From Spirochaetia bacterium UBA5763 (GTDB taxonomy: Bacteria; Spirochaetota; UBA4802; UBA5550), in assembly GCA_002418835.1 (NCBI GenBank), contig DIEX01000031.1, forward strand, positions 141,137 through 205,136: 64,000 nucleotides of DNA. The letters are read 5' to 3'. The first letter of the stretch is position 1; every line of letters starts with the position of its first letter. The translations under genes and the position numbers were made by a program. Positions 26,579 to 36,590 of this stretch are shown piece by piece. Under the pieces are notes generated by a model. That model had not been told where the DNA came from. It did not search any database and saw only the letters and a program-made list of their open reading frames with translations.

Positions 26579-28129
26579 TTAAACTGATTTACTTTCTTCA
26601 ATGTCAGGGATTCGCGAGAACATTTTAGCAAGCTTCCCGGTTTTTTTCATCATCTTCTCTGTCAGCGCGCCATTTGTCAGCTTCCACTTCCAGTTGCATT
26701 CTATGGTGCCCGGGGTATTCATTCTGAATTCCGTACCGTAGCCCAGAATATCCTGCACCGGCACAACAGCAAGGTCAGCCTGAGTCGCGTAGGCTTCCCT
26801 TATAATGCGCCAGTGAAAATCGCTCCAATCCTTCATGCCGAGATAATCCATTACATAATCCCTGTATTCCTGCGGAAATTCAGGATCATAAAACCATCCG
26901 TTCACTGTGTCATTATCGTGTGTCCCGGTGTAGACAACACAGTTCTTCTCATATATGTTATGCGGGAGATATTCATTTTTGTTATTAAAGTCGAATGCGA
27001 ACTGCAGTATCTTCATTCCCGGAAGATGAAGCATCTCCCTGAGCTGCTTAACTTCCGGGGTAATTACGCCCAGATCTTCAGCTATAAGAGGGAGAGCTCC
27101 GGTTTCACTGCTCAGTCTGTCAAAGAACGGTTTGCCGGGGCCATGTTCCCATTCACCATTTATTGCAGTCTCTTCACCATACTCAACACTCCAGTATGAC
27201 TCAAAACCCCTGAAGTGGTCTATCCTTATAATATCAGTCAGAGAGATTGAATGGAGTATTCTTTTCTTCCACCACTGATAAGTATCTTCGTTCAGTTCCC
27301 CGCTGCTGTTGTACCATTTATACAGAGGGTTCCCCCATAGCTGGCCTGTCTCACTGAAATAGTCAGGCGGGACACCGGAAACTTTATTCGGCTTAAGATT
27401 TATTATGTCAAAGTCGAGGATGCTGCTGTTTATCCATGCATCGGAACTCTCCATTGATATGTAGATCGGGATATCACCGATTATCTTTATTCCTTTGCTG
27501 TTGGCGTAATCTTTAAGTCTTTTCCACTGCCGGAAAAAGATAAACTGTGCGTATTTAACCAGCAGCACCCTTTCTGCGAGTTTTGTGTTCAGAGTAGTTA
27601 TTGTTTCCGGATCGCGTACAGCAATATCCTTTTTCCATGACATCCAGTTGAATGAGTTGAATTCGTGTACAAGTGATATATAGAGCGCGTAATCGTCGAG
27701 CCAGAGGCTGTTGTGCTGAAGGCAGAACCTGTGGAATTCCATGTTCTCCTCTTCAGTGGCATGGAGAAGAAATTCATCGAAAGAAAGGATCACAACCTTC
27801 CGCAGAAACCTCCGTGCCCTGTCGAAATTGCAGAAATGATCTTCGGGGAATTCATCGCAGCTTATTTTATTTTTGAACCAGTTCTCTCTGAAAAGCAGGT
27901 CTATGCTTATGAAGAGTTCGTTCCCTGCGAAAGAGGATATTGATGAATATGGCGACCAGCACATTGATGGAGACACAGGCCCCACAGGGAGAATCTGCCA
28001 GTAGCGGAATCCCCCTTTATGAATGAGATCTACAAATTCATAAGCCTCATCCCCCAGTGTACCTGTTCCGTATTTTCCCGGAAGGCTCGTTATATGTAGA
28101 AGTATTCCAGCTGATCGTCCTAATTCCAT
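26579..28129 (-). CDS. malQ: 4-alpha-glucanotransferase
   Basis: A 516-residue GH77 amylomaltase. It has the N-terminal GILLHITSLPGKYGTGTLG motif. The expected catalytic residues are Asp in IRIDHFRGFE (nucleophile), Glu in IAEDLGVI (acid/base) and Asp in THDNDTVNGW. It disproportionates alpha-1,4-glucans in glycogen or maltodextrin metabolism. Length is typical of bacterial MalQ. The start ATG overlaps the stop of the UPF0182 gene (TAATG) with AGGG six bases upstream, so it is translationally coupled to that gene. Convergent with capD-like; only two bases separate the stops. Confidence 0.95.
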   Translation of the reverse strand: MELGRSAGILLHITSLPGKYGTGTLGDEAYEFVDLIHKGGFRYWQILPVGPVSPSMCWSPYSSISSFAGNELFISIDLLFRENWFKNKISCDEFPEDHFCNFDRARRFLRKVVILSFDEFLLHATEEENMEFHRFCLQHNSLWLDDYALYISLVHEFNSFNWMSWKKDIAVRDPETITTLNTKLAERVLLVKYAQFIFFRQWKRLKDYANSKGIKIIGDIPIYISMESSDAWINSSILDFDIINLKPNKVSGVPPDYFSETGQLWGNPLYKWYNSSGELNEDTYQWWKKRILHSISLTDIIRIDHFRGFESYWSVEYGEETAINGEWEHGPGKPFFDRLSSETGALPLIAEDLGVITPEVKQLREMLHLPGMKILQFAFDFNNKNEYLPHNIYEKNCVVYTGTHDNDTVNGWFYDPEFPQEYRDYVMDYLGMKDWSDFHWRIIREAYATQADLAVVPVQDILGYGTEFRMNTPGTIECNWKWKLTNGALTEKMMKKTGKLAKMFSRIPDIEESKSV

Positions 28130-30837
28130 TATTTACCCTGGCTCTTCATTTGCGAAAGTACACGCCTCAGGTTTTCAAGCTCTTCGCCATAAGCTTTCCA
28201 GTTACCCGCTTTCATGCTCTCTTCAGCTTTAAGATAATGCATATAAGCCCTGTCGGCGAGTTCTTTCAGTGTAATTCCGCCTTCCCTTATTTCACTTGCC
28301 GTAAATCCGCCGCCGTAGAAGAGTTTTTCAAGTGAAGCGGTGAGAGTATCTTCCATAATAACCTTATCAGCAAATGAAACAATTACTTTACGTAGTTCAG
28401 GCATCTCACTCTTTTCAGCTTTAAGATATAAAGGTTCAATGAAGATAATTGATTCCTCTATAGGTATGGCAAGCATATTCCCTCTTATGACATTTGTACC
28501 CTTCTGGCTCCAGAGAGCGAGCTGCTTTGAAATTTCAGGGTCCTGGTTAATTCTTGCCTCGATCTGCATCGGCCCGTAGTTTAGTTTCTCCTTGGGGAGG
28601 AGATAGAGCTGAAGCTCTCCATAATCAGGTACATCACATTTGGCTGTAAGGAATGCCAGCATGTTATTTTTCTGGTAAGGGGTGAATGGAAGGATAAGTA
28701 TAAACTCGCTCCTCTTTTCACCGGGAAGCGTTGTCACAAGGTAGTAGCTGTGAACATCCGTTTCGCTGCTTTCATATATCTGAGTAGGGATTGCCCATGC
28801 GTCCTCATTGTTGTAGAATACATTGGGATTTGTCATGTGGTACTTCAGCAGAATATGGCTCTGTATATTAAATATTGTTTCAGGATACCTGATGTGGCTT
28901 TTCAGGCCTTCAGGTATATCTTTTAAATCCTTGAAAATCCCGGGGAAGATTCCAGCGTATGCTTTTATAATAGGGTCTTTCTGATCTGTTATATAGCAGC
29001 TTATCTTTCCATTATATGCGTCAATAATGATCTTTACCGAGTTACGGATATAATTCAGTCTCTTGTTCCCTACATTGATTGGTGTTGAGTAGGGGAACAT
29101 ATCTGTCTGGGTATATGCATCTATTATCCAGTATAGTTTTCCATCAGAGATTACAAGATAGGGGTCATCGTCCAGTTCAAGGAAAGGCGCAAAGTTTTTC
29201 GCCATCTCAACAATATTCCTTCTTATAAGAAGTTTACTCTCTTTTCCGATGTTTCCTGATATCAGCAGGTTTATATCTCCGAATGAAACAGAGGCCATAA
29301 GCCTTTTAAAGAATGAATCGAGTTTAATGCCTCCTGTACCCTGGTATGTGGTGTACATGTTTTCATCACCCGACGGATAATCGAATTCACCGGGTTTAAT
29401 TGATGTATTTGTTATTACATAAGGAGCATCATGTTCACCGTAGTATATCTCCGGCCTGTCAATTTTTATGTTAACAATTGCTTTAGGGGGGATGTCCTGA
29501 ATTAGAAATTCAGGCAGGCCCTCTGACGTTACCCTGTCAACACGACTCATTACCGTGCCGTAACCATGTGTGTAAATAAGGTGTTTATTCTGCCATGTCT
29601 GAGTGTTGCCGGGAAGCCCCTCTGTCGATAATTCACGAGCGGAGAGGTTTACTGCTGTTTTTTTCCCGTCAATTGTATAGCGATCAACATCAACATCATT
29701 GAAGTAGTAGTACCGCTTAAGTTCCTGCAGTTGTTTGTATGTCTGCTGTAGAGGGCGCCAGTCCCATAGGCGGACGCTATCAAGGGTTTCTCTGTTCTTT
29801 TTAAGATCATTATATGAAAGGTCTCTTTTATTCTCGAAGGGGATCTCTTTTACTTTGTCGAGGCCGTAGGCAAGTCGTGTAAAATTTATATTGTTCTGAA
29901 TATAAGGCATCTCCTTGTCGAGCTCGTTTGGCACAACAACAAATTTCTGCTGAAAAGCAGGGTACACTGTTCCCAGGAGAAAGTATACCGGAATAAGGGT
30001 GAGCATGACAATTACCGGCAGTTTGAAACTCCTCTTAAATACATTAAAAAAGAGAAGAGCTGCTGCAATAAACGAAATAAACTCAGCGGCCCTGAAAGCA
30101 AAAAGCTTAGCGTTAACTGCGGAGTAGCCCGCTCCGTAAAATTTACCGATCTGTGAAAAGAGAAGCTCATAAGCTGAAAGCTGATAGCTGAGCCCGTAAA
30201 ATATAACCATGAGGCCCAGAAGTATTGAAAGGTGGGCGCGGCAGAAAAGTGACAGTTCAATGCCGGTGTTTTTCAGGGATATTCCGCCGTTAAAAAGGTG
30301 AAGAACTGCTGTAAATATGGTAATTATTACAAGTGATGTCATTGTCCAGCCGTAGAGAAAATTATAGAACGGGAGAGAGAATACATAGAAGCCGATATTT
30401 TTTCCGAAGACAGGGTCTGCGGGGTATCCTTCAAATGGAGCGCCGTGCTGGAACATCAGGTATTCCTTCCAGAAAGCCGATGCGCCCCCACCCATCATGA
30501 ATCCGATAAGCACGATGCCTATTGTCATCAGGATCAGCAGAAATTTTCTTGATGATCCGATTGCCGGAATCTGTATCCTGTCCAGAAAATTTTCTGAAAA
30601 GAATCTCCCTCTCCCCCCCATAAGCCTGATGAGCACAAAATTAAGCAGGAAGAGAAATATGAAAATCCCGCCGAATATAGCCTGCACATTGAACTTTGTC
30701 ATAAACATGACCCAGAATACCTGTACCCCGTCATTAATTCTGAACCATTCGTAGTCAATATAGAATCCCGAAATATACTTTGCGAGGAAGTAGATTATAA
30801 AAAATATAACAAGTCCGAAAGTAATCCTTTTGTCCAT
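28129..30837 (-). CDS. UPF0182 family large membrane protein
   Basis: A 902-residue protein of the UPF0182/COG1615 family. About seven transmembrane helices lie in the first 320 residues. A large extracytoplasmic domain of about 500 residues follows, with conserved stretches such as NLSARELS, YTHGYG and SRVDRVTSEG, then TTYQGTGGI. The C-terminal ~60 residues are helical (SLEKLFYGG, ELADRAYMHYLKAEESMKAGNW). The function is unknown. I start at the ATG that has GGAG six bases before it; an ATG four codons upstream is also possible. It is coupled to malQ by overlapping stop and start codons. Confidence 0.85.
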   Translation of the reverse strand: MDKRITFGLVIFFIIYFLAKYISGFYIDYEWFRINDGVQVFWVMFMTKFNVQAIFGGIFIFLFLLNFVLIRLMGGRGRFFSENFLDRIQIPAIGSSRKFLLILMTIGIVLIGFMMGGGASAFWKEYLMFQHGAPFEGYPADPVFGKNIGFYVFSLPFYNFLYGWTMTSLVIITIFTAVLHLFNGGISLKNTGIELSLFCRAHLSILLGLMVIFYGLSYQLSAYELLFSQIGKFYGAGYSAVNAKLFAFRAAEFISFIAAALLFFNVFKRSFKLPVIVMLTLIPVYFLLGTVYPAFQQKFVVVPNELDKEMPYIQNNINFTRLAYGLDKVKEIPFENKRDLSYNDLKKNRETLDSVRLWDWRPLQQTYKQLQELKRYYYFNDVDVDRYTIDGKKTAVNLSARELSTEGLPGNTQTWQNKHLIYTHGYGTVMSRVDRVTSEGLPEFLIQDIPPKAIVNIKIDRPEIYYGEHDAPYVITNTSIKPGEFDYPSGDENMYTTYQGTGGIKLDSFFKRLMASVSFGDINLLISGNIGKESKLLIRRNIVEMAKNFAPFLELDDDPYLVISDGKLYWIIDAYTQTDMFPYSTPINVGNKRLNYIRNSVKIIIDAYNGKISCYITDQKDPIIKAYAGIFPGIFKDLKDIPEGLKSHIRYPETIFNIQSHILLKYHMTNPNVFYNNEDAWAIPTQIYESSETDVHSYYLVTTLPGEKRSEFILILPFTPYQKNNMLAFLTAKCDVPDYGELQLYLLPKEKLNYGPMQIEARINQDPEISKQLALWSQKGTNVIRGNMLAIPIEESIIFIEPLYLKAEKSEMPELRKVIVSFADKVIMEDTLTASLEKLFYGGGFTASEIREGGITLKELADRAYMHYLKAEESMKAGNWKAYGEELENLRRVLSQMKSQGK

Positions 30838-31001
30838 AACCGGCTCCATTATAAAGAGTGTTTATTAAAGATAATAAAAACCACGATTAAGTAAAGTATT
30901 AAAAAAATTATATTCAGGGCATTAGTCAACCAGAAAAGAGTTGAGAATATGAATAACATTAAACGGTATGGTAAATATACTTATACTGACAGGAGGCCTC
31001 C

Positions 31002-31946
31002 TTGGATATACATTACGGTTTCTGGATTCTCTTTGCCGTTATGGTCGGAGCGATGCTGTATATCGATCTTTATATTACTGATCACCAGGTAGGTGAAAAG
31101 TCTTTTAAAAGCAGCGTAATATGGAGTGTTATCTGGATATGTGTTGCTCTTACGTTTAACGCGTCATTGTACTTTTTTTATGACAACGGGCATGAGAAGG
31201 CTATGGAGTTCCTCGCAGGTTACCTTATTGAAAAATCACTCTCCGTTGATAATCTTTTTGTTTTTATAATGATATTTCATGCCCTTAATATAAAGAGTGC
31301 AAATCAGCCGCATATTCTTAAATGGGGTATCCTTTCGGCAATAGTATTCAGGATTTTCTTTATTATGGCAGGAGTGAGCCTTCTGACTTATTTTCACGCA
31401 ACGATTTATCTGTTCGGCGCAATACTTTTATGGGCATCATTCAAAATGATCCGTGATGCTGTTTCAGAGGAGGAACAGGAGATCGATGTTGCAGAGAACA
31501 GGCTCGTTAAATTTATAAACAGGCATTTCAGGGTGTTGACAGATTATAACGGCAAAAGGTTTTTTACAAGGGCTGACGGAAAAATTGCTCTTACACCGCT
31601 TTTTATAGCTCTTTTAATGATCGAAACTGCTGATATAGTTTTTGCAGTGGATTCTATTCCGGCGGTTCTTGCAATAACACATGATCCTTTCATAGTAATT
31701 ACATCAAATATAATGGCGATTCTGGGCCTCAGGGCTCTTTATTTTGTTCTTGCAGGTATGCTTAATCTTTTCAGGTATCTTAAACATGGAGTTGCGCTTA
31801 TACTTCTTTTTGTTGCAGTTAAAATGCTCATCTCCGAAATTTACAAGATACCTGTATCAGTGTCGCTTGCTGTAATATTCTCTATTCTTTTTCTTTCAGT
31901 AGTGCTGTCTCTTATTTTCATGAAAAAAGATGAAGTTGTAAATTAA
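31002..31946 (+). CDS. TerC/Alx-family integral membrane protein
   Basis: A 314-residue polytopic protein with the TerC signatures LIEKSLSVDNLFVF at about 75-88 and IETADIVFAVDSIPAV at about 208-223, the acidic helices thought to carry metal. Alx/TerC proteins export Mn2+ or protect against tellurite and pH stress; here a Mn2+ role is the better guess. The start is TTG at 31002 with a perfect AGGAGG five bases before it. No neighbour adds functional context; it is divergent from the UPF0182 gene. Confidence 0.9.
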   Translation: MDIHYGFWILFAVMVGAMLYIDLYITDHQVGEKSFKSSVIWSVIWICVALTFNASLYFFYDNGHEKAMEFLAGYLIEKSLSVDNLFVFIMIFHALNIKSANQPHILKWGILSAIVFRIFFIMAGVSLLTYFHATIYLFGAILLWASFKMIRDAVSEEEQEIDVAENRLVKFINRHFRVLTDYNGKRFFTRADGKIALTPLFIALLMIETADIVFAVDSIPAVLAITHDPFIVITSNIMAILGLRALYFVLAGMLNLFRYLKHGVALILLFVAVKMLISEIYKIPVSVSLAVIFSILFLSVVLSLIFMKKDEVVN

Positions 31947-32042
31947 GACCTCATCCCCCTGACTCCCTTCTTCATGGTGGAGAAGCGGGAAAAGACTCCC
32001 CCTCGCCTTAAGGAGAGGGGGGCGGGGGGTGAGGTCAGGGGA
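31947..32042. repeat. Intergenic palindromic repeat (CCTCATCCCCC type)
   Basis: GACCTCATCCCCCTGAC at 31947 is mirrored by GGGGGGTGAGGTCAGG at about 32024-32039, with inner C-rich and G-rich arms around 31997 and 32011. The element fills the whole gap between the TerC stop and the next gene, and resembles a widespread bacterial intergenic repeat. If translated it would give a Pro/Arg/Gly-rich peptide; see the next gene. Confidence 0.6.
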
Positions 32043-32048
32043 ATGTCA

Positions 32049-32996
32049 ATGAACCTGACAAAATATAATCACACAGATTTCAGCATCGATGAACTTCTGA
32101 AGCTGAAAGGCCGCAGAAAAATCTTTGTTGTTTTCTCCACTTTCGGAGAGAGGGAGGCTGACCTGGTATGTGAAAAGATTACTCTGCTGAATACACTCCC
32201 TGCGGGATTTATCGACAGGATTATACTTAATCACAGGCGTTCCGGAACAGAATATGACCGCACTGAAACCGGAGTCTCTACCCTCAACTGCGGAGTGGAT
32301 ATCGTTGTAGCAAATGAACTCGCTGTACCCGGCATGGGCAGGGAGAAAGGTAAGGGAAGCGACATGCGGAGGTCTCTCTATGTGATAAACCGCGACTTCG
32401 CGAAAGATGTAGATCCCCGTGATGCAGTTGTAGTATTTCTCGATGCGGATGTTGTGCCTCAATACTTCGGGACTCATTTTGTCACGGCACTTGCGGGAGC
32501 TGTACTGAAAGGAGCGGATTTTGCAAAGGCCGGTTTCTGGCGTGCAATGGGGCGCGTGAAGAAGTTTGTTGCCCAGCCATTATTTTCTGTAATAGAACAT
32601 CCGGCTCTCAAATCTTTATCTGAGTATTCATATCCCCTTTCAGGTGAATGTGCAGCTACTCTTGAATTTTTCAACAGCATGACTTTCTGGCAGATATACG
32701 GCGTTGAGACAGGTATGCTTGTTGATACAGCTATGGGTGATTATAAAGTTGCCGATGTTAACCTGGGGCTCTATGACCACGAACACCACTCTGACATGAA
32801 TATACAGAAGATGTGCTTCGGAATAATCAGGACTTACATTAAGTCACTCATAGATCATGGAATCATTGAACTGAAAGACGGCGCAGCAATCTCAGATACA
32901 TTCCGCTGCGAATATATAAATGAAAAGGGTGAGCGGAACTCTGTGAATGAAAATCTTACCGAATTAAAATACCCCCCGTTGATAGATATCCTCTGA
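32049..32996 (+). CDS. GT81-like glycosyltransferase (glucosyl-3-phosphoglycerate synthase type)
   Basis: A 315-residue GT-A glycosyltransferase. Features in common with GpgS/GT81 are GKGSDMRRSL, the metal motif FLDADVV, GRVKKFVAQPL, YPLSGECAAT, YGVETGMLVDTAMG and VNLGLYDHEHH. GpgS adds glucose from NDP-glucose to 3-phosphoglycerate to make glucosylglycerate, a compatible solute. I start at 32049, where AGGGGA lies six bases upstream. A longer reading from 31974 would translate the intergenic palindrome and is unlikely. Product identity is by motif only; another acceptor is possible, and no GpgP-type phosphatase is adjacent. Confidence 0.65.
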   Translation: MNLTKYNHTDFSIDELLKLKGRRKIFVVFSTFGEREADLVCEKITLLNTLPAGFIDRIILNHRRSGTEYDRTETGVSTLNCGVDIVVANELAVPGMGREKGKGSDMRRSLYVINRDFAKDVDPRDAVVVFLDADVVPQYFGTHFVTALAGAVLKGADFAKAGFWRAMGRVKKFVAQPLFSVIEHPALKSLSEYSYPLSGECAATLEFFNSMTFWQIYGVETGMLVDTAMGDYKVADVNLGLYDHEHHSDMNIQKMCFGIIRTYIKSLIDHGIIELKDGAAISDTFRCEYINEKGERNSVNENLTELKYPPLIDIL

Positions 32997-33112
32997 AGTA
33001 AAAAATAATCTAAACCAAAGCTAATGTTTGTGATGTAAAATTCCTGTTTATACCAGTAAAAGAGATATTATCTCTGGTGTTGTCTAAATCATTACTTGAA
33101 TAATCCCGGCTT

Positions 33113-36100
33113 CTAATCAGGCACCACTATCTTTTTAACCGTCTCCGCAAGATCATTCAGAGAGAACGGTTTCTGCAGAAAGTGCACACCCTCTTCAAGA
33201 ACCCCGTGATGTGCGATTACGCTTGCAGTATAGCCTGACATGAAAAGCAGTTTGATCCCGGGACAGAGAGCCGAAATTTTTTCAGCAAGATCCCGCCCGT
33301 TCATTCCGGGCATAATCACATCTGTAATAAGAAGATCGATATTTCCCCGGTGCTCTCCGGCAATTTTTAAAGCTTCTGCCGGGGACGCTGCGGTGAGTAC
33401 TGTATATCCCAGCTGCTCAAGTATTTCACTGTTTATATTAAGAAGCATTGCCTCATCTTCAACAAAAAGAAGAGTCTGGTGTCCCTGTCCCGGGTCATTT
33501 ACTGCTGATTCCGGCTCTTTATTCGAGGCTGTTGCATAGTGCTGCGGCAGGTATATTCTGAAAGTCGTACCAAGGCCCGGTTCGCTGTAGACGTTTATAA
33601 ATCCGTTGTTCTGCTTAACAATTCCGTATACTGTTGCAAGCCCAAGGCCTGTACCCCGGCCTGTTTCTTTAGTTGTAAAAAACGGTTCAAACAGATGTTC
33701 CTGCGTTTCTCTGTCCATGCCTGTGCCATTATCGCTTATAGTCAGCATTACATAATCACCGGGTAAAATGTTTTCATCTCTTACTGTGTCGTCTTCAGTA
33801 AAATAAATACTACCGGTCTCTATGATTACTTTTCCTGTGTTTATAATTGCGTCACGGGAGTTTACGCAGAGATTCACAAAAAGCTGATCAACCTGTGCAG
33901 GGTCCATTTTGATCATTACAGGATTTGGGGAGGGGAGCCATTCGAGGGATATATCCTCCCCTATAATCTGCCTCAGCATCTTAAGCATACCTTCAACTGT
34001 TTCATTGAGGTCGAGAATCTTCGGCGCCACAGTCTGTTTTCGAGCAAATGCAAGGAGCTGTTTAGTGAGGCTGGCTGAGCGTTCAGCGGCTTTTTTTATA
34101 TCCTGGAGATAGGCGTACACCGGGTGTTCCGGATCAATTTTCCTCAGTGAAAGTTCTGTATATCCGAAGATGGCGCCAAGCATGTTATTGAAGTCATGGG
34201 CAACACCCCCTGCAAGGCGTCCGACTGATTCCATCTTCTGAGACTGATTAAGTTGTGCCTGAAGTTTCTCACGTTCCTCTTCAGAGTACTTGCGGTCAGT
34301 TATGTCATTCACAATGCCTACCATAAGCTGTACACGGCCATCCCTGTTTTTTACAGGTGAAACGGAAAGATCCCCCCATACAGTATTTCCGTATTTTGTG
34401 ATAAATCTCTTTTCTATCCTGTAATTGGATATTTCGCCTGAAACAACTTTAAGGAAATTATCGCGGCTTGCTTCAATGTCATCGGGATGTGTAATATCAA
34501 GGTTTGTTCTCTGTTTTAATTCTTCAGGTTTATATCCTAAGTAATTGAGCCACCAGTTGTTATACATTACATATCTACCCTGTTCATCAGTGATACTGAA
34601 ACCGACATTCGCGGCATTAAATATTGCTTTCAGCTTTTCTTCACTTTCCCTCAGGGCATCCTCAGCTTTTTTTTGTTCTGTAATATCTCTGAATTCCGTG
34701 ACCCTTGCGGTCTTCCCTTTGTAAGGGATATTGCGTGCTTCAATACGGAGATTGTATTCTTCGCCATTCTTTTTAATACCGAAAACATCATACGGTTCTT
34801 CAAAACCTTCATTGATATGTTTAATTACAAGATCGCGCGAGTGTTCAGCAATCAGTAGCAGTCCGTTCATGCCGATTAATTCTTCTCTTGAAAATCCGGT
34901 CATTTCTGTTAGGCCTAAATTACATTCAATAATCATACCTTTGTCATGAATAGTAATGCCTCCGAATGAAGCATTATGCAGTGCCTTGAACCGTTCTTCA
35001 CTGTCACGCAAAGCTTTTTCATTTTCAATTCTTTCAGTGATGTCCCGGGCCGCAGCGTAAATCAGTTTATCGTGAGGAGTTGAACGCCATTCAATATAAC
35101 GGTAGGTGCCGTCTTTGCAGCGATAGCGATTGATGAAATTAAAAACAGGGGAAATAGAACTCTCCCTTGTTTTATCAATTGTTTCCTGGAGGTCATCCGG
35201 ATGGACGAAATCAAGGAAACTTCTTTTTTCGAGATCCCCTGCTGAATATCCGAGTATATTTTCCCACTCTTTATTTACCCGTCTGAAATTACCCTCCGCA
35301 TCAGCTATGCATAGAAGGTCAAGTGATGTGGAAAAAAACTGGTTAAGCTCTTCATTGAGTTCGTCCCTTGAGATTATTGCCTGGCGGAGACGGAATACTA
35401 TTAACATAATAATCAATGTTATGAAAAACTGAGCCATTACAATGAAGAGGGTTCTGCTTCGCCAGGGAGAGAGCCACTCCTCCAGTCCTATACCTACAGA
35501 AACGAACATGGTTCTGTTCCTGATAAAAGCCCGGCTGAAAATGCGCTCAATTCCGTCAATACAGGTATGAACTGTTTCAGGATGAGAATGTTTATTGTCA
35601 GTAAAACCGGAAACTATTTCAGCAGGTATGGTCTTGTCAAGGCCCATATCCTTGCCGCCAAGCATGCCGCTGTATATAGTCCCGTTGAAATCAGCAAGAT
35701 ATACAAGGGATTTTTTACCCAGATTAACCTCCTGAAATATCATTGAAAAATAGTATGGATTTACAGAGGCAAGGAGTACTCCGTCGAATTCTCCATTCGC
35801 TTTCTGAAGGCGGAGACTGAAAGGCAGATACCATTTGCCTGTAACACGCCCCAGTATAGGGCTCCCGGTGCGGAGATACCTGGAGGAATTATTCCTGTGA
35901 TGGATAAAAAATGGCCGGTCTCCGCTGTATGTAGGGGTAAATTCAGATTTATCAGTGAGAAGGACATTCCCCTGTTTGTCAATAATTGAAATAAGATTAA
36001 AAAGTTCAGGGTTTGACGTTACGGCATTATTCAGGAATGCTGTCATTTCACTTTTATTTATTCCTTTTTCCCACCGTTGTCTCAGTGTAAAAAGTAAGAC

Positions 36101-36322
36101 TTCTGTACGGGAAAAAGTCTCGTAAATATGCCTTTCGAGTATAATTGACAGGTTAGTCGTTTCTCTTTTTGCCCTGGAGAGTTCAAGACGTCTGTCTTCA
36201 AAAACAATCTGCATTGAGATCAGCCATGTTCCAAGAAGAAAAAGTATGCCGAATCTTACAATCCAGTTCCCCGGTGATTTATGTATCTGTAAACGCTTAA
36301 TAAGGTTAATTAGTCTCTTCAA
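33113..36322 (-). CDS. Hybrid histidine kinase with Cache and three PAS domains
   Basis: A 1069-residue sensor. Layout: TM about 22-42; periplasmic dCache-type domain about 45-290; TM about 297-320; PAS domains about 330-445, 455-560 and 570-690; HisKA with GVAHDFNNMLG near 720; HATPase_c about 815-925 (NLCVNSRDA, DNGTGMD, GTGLGLA); receiver about 945-1065 with LLITDVIMPGMNG. The start is TTG, with GGAG nine bases upstream. No output regulator is next to it. Same domain order in the kinase-receiver part as the kinase at 8766-11453, but the sensory part differs. Confidence 0.9.
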   Translation of the reverse strand: MKRLINLIKRLQIHKSPGNWIVRFGILFLLGTWLISMQIVFEDRRLELSRAKRETTNLSIILERHIYETFSRTEVLLFTLRQRWEKGINKSEMTAFLNNAVTSNPELFNLISIIDKQGNVLLTDKSEFTPTYSGDRPFFIHHRNNSSRYLRTGSPILGRVTGKWYLPFSLRLQKANGEFDGVLLASVNPYYFSMIFQEVNLGKKSLVYLADFNGTIYSGMLGGKDMGLDKTIPAEIVSGFTDNKHSHPETVHTCIDGIERIFSRAFIRNRTMFVSVGIGLEEWLSPWRSRTLFIVMAQFFITLIIMLIVFRLRQAIISRDELNEELNQFFSTSLDLLCIADAEGNFRRVNKEWENILGYSAGDLEKRSFLDFVHPDDLQETIDKTRESSISPVFNFINRYRCKDGTYRYIEWRSTPHDKLIYAAARDITERIENEKALRDSEERFKALHNASFGGITIHDKGMIIECNLGLTEMTGFSREELIGMNGLLLIAEHSRDLVIKHINEGFEEPYDVFGIKKNGEEYNLRIEARNIPYKGKTARVTEFRDITEQKKAEDALRESEEKLKAIFNAANVGFSITDEQGRYVMYNNWWLNYLGYKPEELKQRTNLDITHPDDIEASRDNFLKVVSGEISNYRIEKRFITKYGNTVWGDLSVSPVKNRDGRVQLMVGIVNDITDRKYSEEEREKLQAQLNQSQKMESVGRLAGGVAHDFNNMLGAIFGYTELSLRKIDPEHPVYAYLQDIKKAAERSASLTKQLLAFARKQTVAPKILDLNETVEGMLKMLRQIIGEDISLEWLPSPNPVMIKMDPAQVDQLFVNLCVNSRDAIINTGKVIIETGSIYFTEDDTVRDENILPGDYVMLTISDNGTGMDRETQEHLFEPFFTTKETGRGTGLGLATVYGIVKQNNGFINVYSEPGLGTTFRIYLPQHYATASNKEPESAVNDPGQGHQTLLFVEDEAMLLNINSEILEQLGYTVLTAASPAEALKIAGEHRGNIDLLITDVIMPGMNGRDLAEKISALCPGIKLLFMSGYTASVIAHHGVLEEGVHFLQKPFSLNDLAETVKKIVVPD

Positions 36323-36507
36323 AAGAGTTTTCTCCGGTGGAAAAATAACTGGTTACTTTTATTTATAAAGTCAGTTATTATAAGTGTAAGTAATGTTCCT
36401 TTGGAATTAAATATAATAAGAAACATCCGGATTTTCCACATGCTGTGTATGTTATTTTTCCTGATGAGGTAATCATTTATCAGGTGTGAAGTGCTTATTT
36501 ATAGAGA

Positions 36508-36535
36508 AAGGGGACTCCTCGCGGAGACCCCTTTT
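36508..36535. terminator. Hairpin downstream of the porin gene
   Basis: AAGGGGACTCC at 36508-36518 pairs with GGAGACCCCTT at 36523-36533 apart from one A-A mismatch, with a TCGC loop. It sits about 55 bases past the stop of the minus-strand porin gene. Confidence 0.6.
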
Positions 36536-36590
36536 GAGAATGAAGAAGTTTAAACAGGAGTGGTTGTCCCACCCCGGTGTTTAGGCTTGA

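Noticed and set aside
31974..32048. N-terminal extension of the GT81-like gene
   Set aside because: It would translate an intergenic palindrome; a better start with a ribosome-binding site is at 32049.
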